A DNA stretch of 64,000 bases, taken from NCBI GenBank assembly GCA_016720465.1, contig JADKKO010000001.1:806001-870000 (forward strand). The letters are read 5' to 3'. The notes under the pieces were generated by a model. The model saw only the letters and a program-made list of their open reading frames with translations. It was not told the DNA's origin and did no database searches. This document shows positions 63,231-64,000 of this stretch, one piece after another (the stretch's first letter is position 1; every line of letters begins with the position of its first letter). The translations under genes and the position numbers were made by a program. This DNA comes from Holophagaceae bacterium. Lineage in GTDB: Bacteria > Acidobacteriota > Holophagae > Holophagales > Holophagaceae.

Positions 63231-63548
63231 GGGCCACGACACCCTCGATTCGAGTCCGACCACCTGGTTCAAAGCCTCTTTTGAGCACCTCTATCTACTC
63301 GGTCGTGAAAAACCCCACGTGGGTTCCCGACTTCGCAGAGTGCTTTGTGCACTCTGCTTCGTCACCCCACGGGGGTTTTGGTGCCGGTGGCCGGACTCCG
63401 GTGCCCGCCGCGTGGCTGGCTGCGCACGGGAATCCCCTTCGGGGACCGACTGCGGACGCATGCGTCCTCCGTCTTTCCTTACCTGCACGCCATCCTCGAT
63501 TCGAGTCCGACCACCTATTTCAAAGGCCCCGGATGGGGCCTTCATTCT
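63231..63548. repeat. Hairpin-rich non-coding stretch with tRNA-end duplications
   Basis: This is a 318-base gap with no convincing ORF. It contains two copies of a 23-base segment with a T-loop-like TTCGAGTCCGACCACC (63243-63265 and 63494-63516). A 21-base copy of the 3' end of the neighbouring tRNA-Leu lies at 63378-63398 (same as 63548-63568). Hairpins are at 63335-63357 (8-base stem), 63434-63444 (CCCC-TTC-GGGG) and 63454-63467 (a 14-base palindrome). A GC-rich stem followed by T residues near 63309-63379 could terminate the DUF4097 gene. Confidence 0.6.
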
Positions 63549-63636
63549 TGGTGCCGGTGGCCGGACTCGAACCGGCACTAGGGGTCGCCTAACAAGATTT
63601 TGAGTCTAGCGCGTCTACCAATTTCGCCACACCGGC
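63549..63636 (-). tRNA. tRNA-Leu (anticodon CAA)
   Basis: Read on the minus strand: acceptor GCCGGTG pairs with CACCGGC, followed by A and an encoded CCA. The D-arm is GGCGAAATTGGTAGACGC, the anticodon stem-loop is CTAGA-CTCAAAA-TCTTG (anticodon CAA, one U-U mismatch in the stem), a long variable arm is typical of Leu, and the T-arm is CCGGTTCGAGTCCGG. The total is 88 nt. The 3' 21 bases are duplicated 170 bases away in the adjoining spacer. Confidence 0.95.
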
Positions 63637-63708
63637 ATGGGGCTAGGATACCGGGCTGGCGCGGGTTTTCAAAGGGGATGATTCAACCACCGCCCATTGC
63701 CCGCATCC

Positions 63709-64000
63709 TTAAAGCGCCGTCAACGGTATCCGCCTGCCCTGCCCGAAGGCCTTGGGGCTCACTTTCAGATTGAAGGGAAGCTGCCGGCGCTTGAACTCTG
63801 TGCGGCGCAAGAGGCCCAGGATGCGCGGCAGGGCTTTTCGGGCGGACTCCAGGTCGGCGCCCTCCATCAACAATGCGAGATCGTCCGCGAGGCCTTCCTC
63901 AGGTCGCTGCGCCTCGATCACCGCGCCCAGGATGGCATCAAGCACGGCGTAGGGCGCGAGGCTCGCCTCGTCGGTCTGGCCAGGGCGTAGCTCGGCGGTG
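63709..64000 (-). CDS. nadE: NAD+ synthetase, C-terminal end (gene continues beyond window)
   Basis: The reading frame enters from the right edge and ends at TAA (63709). The visible 96 residues match the C-terminus of glutamine-dependent NAD synthetase: TAELRPGQTDEASLAPYAVLDAIL (usual PSAELRPGQxDxDSLPPYDVLDxIL) and the closing EFKRRQLPFNLKVSPKAFGQGRR. It catalyses ATP-dependent amidation of nicotinic acid adenine dinucleotide. The start and the glutaminase part lie outside. Confidence 0.88.
   Translation of the reverse strand, partial: TAELRPGQTDEASLAPYAVLDAILGAVIEAQRPEEGLADDLALLMEGADLESARKALPRILGLLRRTEFKRRQLPFNLKVSPKAFGQGRRIPLTAL

Noticed and set aside
63243..63265. T-loop-like segment considered as a second tRNA
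   Set aside because: Only the 3' half of a T-arm and acceptor-like bases are present. There is no anticodon arm or 5' pairing strand.

Overview
This window reads as ordinary chromosome from a high-GC, Gram-negative, free-living bacterium. Several features together suggest the Acidobacteriota (Holophaga/Geothrix side): a Ser/Thr kinase fused to a PD40-type propeller, a pilMNOPQ cluster, CocE-type secreted hydrolases, a DUF4097 protein and PP2C phosphatases. That placement is an inference from gene content, not a measured phylogeny. Genes are densely packed. Many neighbours overlap by 1-4 bases (ATGA/TGATG junctions), so much of the window is translationally coupled operons.

Layout. 1-7.1 kb: end of a transmembrane Ser/Thr kinase, uvrB, fabF, acpP and divergent xerD. 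7.3-16.3 kb: a phosphate block, pstSCAB-phoU-response regulator, then a DUF47 PhoU-like protein and a Pit transporter; no sensor kinase is present. 16.4-23 kb: map, then a leftward run Hpt-aldehyde dehydrogenase-two unknowns-pta-purN-ackA, which looks like acetyl-phosphate/acetate metabolism. 23-28.3 kb: arfB, a DUF465 protein, an orphan OppD-type ATPase, guaB, a GNAT enzyme and RNase P RNA. 28.3-35.1 kb: a leftward run PP2C-split RdgC-amidase-M14 carboxypeptidase-small protein-YqgE-AlkA-like glycosylase. 35.2-36.5 kb: a 3-hydroxyacyl-CoA dehydrogenase and two small proteins, one a 48-residue membrane protein. 36.5-43.2 kb: the type IV pilus alignment and secretin genes pilMNOPQ, behind a PP2C and a J-domain protein. 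43.4-47.6 kb: gatA, a dihydrolipoyl acyltransferase and dnaB. 47.6-54.8 kb: a large lipoprotein related to CehA/McbA PHP hydrolases with its metal ligands lost, a SanA-like protein, a thiolase, an MFS exporter and a MacB/LolD-type ATPase. 54.8-63.2 kb: two tandem CocE/NonD hydrolases, an enoyl-CoA hydratase, a membrane-anchored fusion of NodB deacetylase, caspase-like, EF-hand and TPR domains, and a DUF4097 protein. 63.2-64 kb: a hairpin-rich non-coding stretch, tRNA-Leu(CAA) and the end of nadE.

Two threads stand out. First, Ser/Thr phosphorylation: one kinase and two PP2C phosphatases, one beside the pilus operon and one heading a recombination/cell-wall operon. Second, the intergenic spaces carry families of short imperfect repeats arranged as inverted arms. 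Two families recur at distant loci, and one copy ends immediately before the ackA stop codon.

The most unusual proteins are the NodB/caspase/TPR fusion, the split RdgC pair and the inactivated-looking PHP lipoprotein. Family assignments rest on motif and architecture recognition by eye; no database search was run.
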